From Gordonia sp. (in: high G+C Gram-positive bacteria) (GTDB lineage: Bacteria; Actinomycetota; Actinomycetes; Mycobacteriales; Mycobacteriaceae), in contig JASLJL010000040.1 in NCBI GenBank assembly GCA_030152405.1, positions 1 to 14,643 on the forward strand: a DNA stretch of 14,643 nt, read 5' to 3'. The position numbers and the translations under genes are program-made. Numbering within the stretch: the first letter of the stretch is position 1; each line of letters starts with the position of its first letter. The notes under the pieces were generated by a model. It was not told where the DNA came from. It saw only the letters and a program-made list of their open reading frames with translations, and searched no databases. Of this stretch, positions 13,312 through 14,643 are shown in pieces.

Positions 13312-13333
13312 GTGCCCGCGCGTCTGCGGGCAC
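13312..13333. terminator. Hairpin 1 in rpmJ-rpsM gap (terminator or leader structure)
   Basis: GTGCCCGC (13312-13319) pairs exactly with GCGGGCAC (13326-13333) around a 6-base loop. It lies about 65 bases after the rpmJ stop, on the rpsM side of a possible promoter. Without a T-tract the choice between terminator for infA-rpmJ and rpsM leader element stays open. Confidence 0.45.
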
Positions 13334-13345
13334 TGGTTCTGGAAG

Positions 13346-13376
13346 TTCATACGCGATATTCAGGTATGTGTCTCAA
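13346..13376 (-). promoter_or_regulatory. Possible internal promoter for rpsM
   Basis: Read on the minus strand, TTGAGA (13376-13371) is followed 19 bases later by TATGAA (13351-13346). The spacing is longer than ideal. The surrounding stretch is unusually A/T-rich for this genome and is followed by two hairpins before rpsM, which suits a transcribed leader. Confidence 0.35.
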
Positions 13377-13397
13377 GCGACCTGTAAAAGGCGCTGA

Positions 13398-13511
13398 TCA
13401 GCCCTGACGCTGCTTGTGACGCAGGTTCTCGCAGATCACCATGACCCGACCGTTACGACGGATCACCTTGCACTTCTCGCAGATCGGCTTGACGCTCGGC
13501 TTGACCTTCAC
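13398..13511 (-). CDS. rpmJ: 50S ribosomal protein L36 (zinc-binding form)
   Basis: A 37-residue protein read from a GTG at 13511 with AAGGAG 9 bases upstream. It begins [20 protein letters not shown] and ends [11 protein letters not shown]. Cys11, Cys14, Cys27 and His32 form the zinc site, so this is the C+ form made under zinc-sufficient conditions; a zinc-free paralogue may exist elsewhere in the genome (inference). It lies 31 bases after infA. Confidence 0.97.
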   Translation of the reverse strand: MKVKPSVKPICEKCKVIRRNGRVMVICENLRHKQRQG

Positions 13512-13542
13512 GTCAGCGTTCTCCTTGTTGAACTTTCCAGGG

Positions 13543-13764
13543 TTACTTGTACCGGTAGACGATTCGTCCACGGGCGAGGTCGTAGGGCGACAGCTCTACG
13601 ACGACGCGGTCTTCCGGCAGGATGCGGATGTAGTGCTGCCGCATCTTGCCGCTGATGTGGGCGAGAACCTTGTGACCGTTCTCCAGCTCAATGCGAAACA
13701 TCGCATTGGGCAGGGGTTCGACAACGCGACCCTCGACCTCGATGGCTCCGTCTTTCTTCGCCAT
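13543..13764 (-). CDS. infA: Translation initiation factor IF-1
   Basis: A 73-residue S1-like OB-fold protein, [20 protein letters not shown], then [52 protein letters not shown]. It binds the 30S A site during initiation. GGAGGAA directly precedes the ATG; the spacing is short. The frame is open upstream to 13902, but the MAKKDG start is the family norm. It is the first gene of the rpmJ-rpsM-rpsK-rpsD-rpoA-rplQ cluster and has a 207-bp divergent upstream region. Confidence 0.98.
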   Translation of the reverse strand: MAKKDGAIEVEGRVVEPLPNAMFRIELENGHKVLAHISGKMRQHYIRILPEDRVVVELSPYDLARGRIVYRYK

Positions 13765-13780
13765 TTCCTCCGCGATTCTC

Positions 13781-13805
13781 CTGTCGACGCTTACCGTGTC
13801 GACAG
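13781..13805. repeat. Inverted repeat in infA leader
   Basis: CTGTCGAC (13781-13788) pairs exactly with GTCGACAG (13798-13805), with a 9-base loop. It lies 17 bases upstream of the infA ATG, just before the ribosome binding site, so it would form an RNA hairpin in the infA mRNA or bind a protein as DNA. Confidence 0.5.
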
Positions 13806-13921
13806 GGCCTGGATCCTTCGTGCTTCCGGTACGGTGGCACTGATCGCGAGTTCCTCCTCGAGCCGGACGTGTACACGCCTGGTTGAGGACGTGCGGAAAC
13901 ACCGCGACGCACCGAAGTTCG

Positions 13922-13951
13922 AGTCTACGTCAGACGGGGTGTTCAAGCCAA
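13922..13951 (-). promoter_or_regulatory. Candidate infA operon promoter
   Basis: On the minus strand TTGGCT (13951-13946) and TAGACT (13927-13922) are 18 bases apart. Transcription would start near 13915, giving an infA leader of about 150 bases that includes the 13781-13805 hairpin. The -35 lies only 20 bases from the start of the divergent holin-family gene, so the two promoters probably overlap. Confidence 0.5.
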
Positions 13952-13971
13952 CTCGTGCAAGACTGGTTGTC

Positions 13972-14379
13972 ATGCGTGCATTCCTGATCCGAAGCGCTTT
14001 CACCGGGCTGGCCCTGTGGGTCGCGAGCGCGACCGTGCCCGGCGTCTACTTCGACTTCGGCTCCCTCACCTCGTGGTGGACCAAAGCCGGCATCGTTCTC
14101 CTCGTCGCGATGGTCTTCGGCCTCGTCAACGGGTTCATCAAGCCGATCGTGCAGATCCTGTCGATCCCGCTCTACATCCTGACGCTGGGACTCATCCACA
14201 TCGTCATCAATGCGCTGATGCTCCGCATCACGTCGTGGCTGACGACCGACGTGTTCCACAAGGGCCTGGTGGTCGACGACATCTTCTGGTCGGGGATCTT
14301 CGGCGCGATCGTCATCTCGGTCGTCGGGTGGATAACCGCGCTGCTCCTCAAGGACCGACCGGAGAACCTGTACCAGTGA
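13972..14379 (+). CDS. Phage holin 4_2 family small membrane protein
   Basis: A 135-residue hydrophobic protein with four predicted membrane helices at about 5-25, 38-60, 63-84 and 104-126, and a short polar C-terminal tail (KDRPENLYQ). The pattern GIVLLVAMVFGLVNGFIKPIVQILSIPLYILTLGL is typical of the PF04020 family (mycobacterial and cyanobacterial relatives, not true phage holins), whose function is unknown. No Shine-Dalgarno sequence lies before the ATG. It is divergent from infA and its stop overlaps the GTG of the next gene, so the two are co-translated. Confidence 0.85.
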   Translation: MRAFLIRSAFTGLALWVASATVPGVYFDFGSLTSWWTKAGIVLLVAMVFGLVNGFIKPIVQILSIPLYILTLGLIHIVINALMLRITSWLTTDVFHKGLVVDDIFWSGIFGAIVISVVGWITALLLKDRPENLYQ

Positions 14380-14643
14380 GCACCGAGCAGCCGACCGCCG
14401 ATCGTGCTCGGTCCGCGTCGCGCCGGATCACCGTCGTCGGACACGGCGCCGCCGACGCCGTTCCCGACGTGATGCACGTGGACCTGGGAGTGGAGTGCCA
14501 TGCGGACTCCGTCGCGACCTCGTTGCAGGACGCGGGCACCGCCGTCGCCGACCTCCTCTCGTCGCTGACCGACGCGGGAGTCCCCACGCGGGATCTCCAG
14601 ACCTCACAGTTGTCGGTGCAGCCGCGGTACGGCGACCACGGTC
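14376..14643 (+). CDS. SIMPL domain (DUF541) protein, right-truncated by window
   Basis: The frame is open from the GTG at 14376 to the window end (89 codons). The GTG overlaps the TGA of the holin-family gene (GTGA). Residues 17-24 (ITVVGHGA), DVMHVDLGVE, and the later GVPTRDLQTSQLSVQPRYGD match the start of SIMPL/DUF541 domains, which usually have about 200-240 residues. No signal peptide is seen before the domain, so this copy looks cytosolic. The role is unknown. Confidence 0.82.
   Translation, partial: MSTEQPTADRARSASRRITVVGHGAADAVPDVMHVDLGVECHADSVATSLQDAGTAVADLLSSLTDAGVPTRDLQTSQLSVQPRYGDHG

Noticed and set aside
13765..13902. N-terminal extension of IF-1
   Set aside because: IF-1 is a 71-75 residue protein starting at MAKKDG; the extension has no similarity to the family.
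13441..13971. N-terminal extension of the holin-family protein
   Set aside because: It overlaps infA on the other strand; the first membrane helix starts right after the ATG at 13972.

Overview
The window is high-GC actinobacterial chromosome, most likely from a mycolic-acid-containing member of the Mycobacteriales outside Mycobacterium (Gordonia, Williamsia or Tsukamurella type). The evidence is a RpoA almost identical in my memory to that of mycobacteria, type VII secretion (ESX) accessory-like genes, many GTG starts, a FadD17-like acyl-CoA ligase, and the gene order infA-rpmJ-rpsM-rpsK-rpsD-rpoA-rplQ-truA. The genus cannot be fixed from sequence reading alone.

Region 1 (1-3629) looks like an ESX accessory island. 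Four minus-strand genes are chained by ATGA stop/start overlaps: a short YbaB-like protein, a YbaB/EbfC-like (EspL-like) protein, an EspC-like (DUF2580) small protein and an EspA-like protein with a WLG motif. A fifth gene starts at 54 and runs off the left edge. Divergent from them is a ParA/MinD-type ATPase with a proline-rich N-terminus, the architecture of EspI. In M. tuberculosis the ESX-4 locus lies just beyond truA, so an ESX-4-type core may lie to the left of this window (inference).

Region 2 (3630-5887) holds a type II NADH dehydrogenase (minus) and a divergent LysR regulator (plus). The 125-bp spacer between them has inverted repeats and a promoter that fits a leaderless lysR transcript.

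Region 3 (5888-9046) is a small lipid-metabolism unit: an acyl-CoA synthetase of FadD17 type, an NTF2/SnoaL-like protein, and a convergent TetR repressor. Nearly the same 17-bp inverted repeat (CGTT.C.....GGAACG) sits just after the -10 of the fadD promoter and upstream of tetR, each 30 bp after a TTGACG. The second copy lies in a promoter that also points rightward into gene-free DNA ending in a hairpin, which could be a small regulated RNA.

Region 4 (9047-13764) is the distal ribosomal/RNA polymerase alpha operon on the minus strand: infA, rpmJ, rpsM, rpsK, rpsD, rpoA, rplQ, truA. L17 carries an added C-terminal domain resembling the 'sunset' domain. truA has no ATG, GTG or TTG in frame before its conserved N-terminus; an in-frame ATT overlaps the rplQ stop, and a perfect 14-bp hairpin lies at the junction.

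Region 5 (13765-14643) is divergent from infA: a four-helix membrane protein of the phage-holin 4_2 family, overlapped by a right-truncated SIMPL (DUF541) protein.

No tRNA, rRNA, CRISPR array, insertion sequence or integrase was seen. No gene-free stretch exceeds 300 bases; the longest are 8834-9046 and 13765-13971, both described below.
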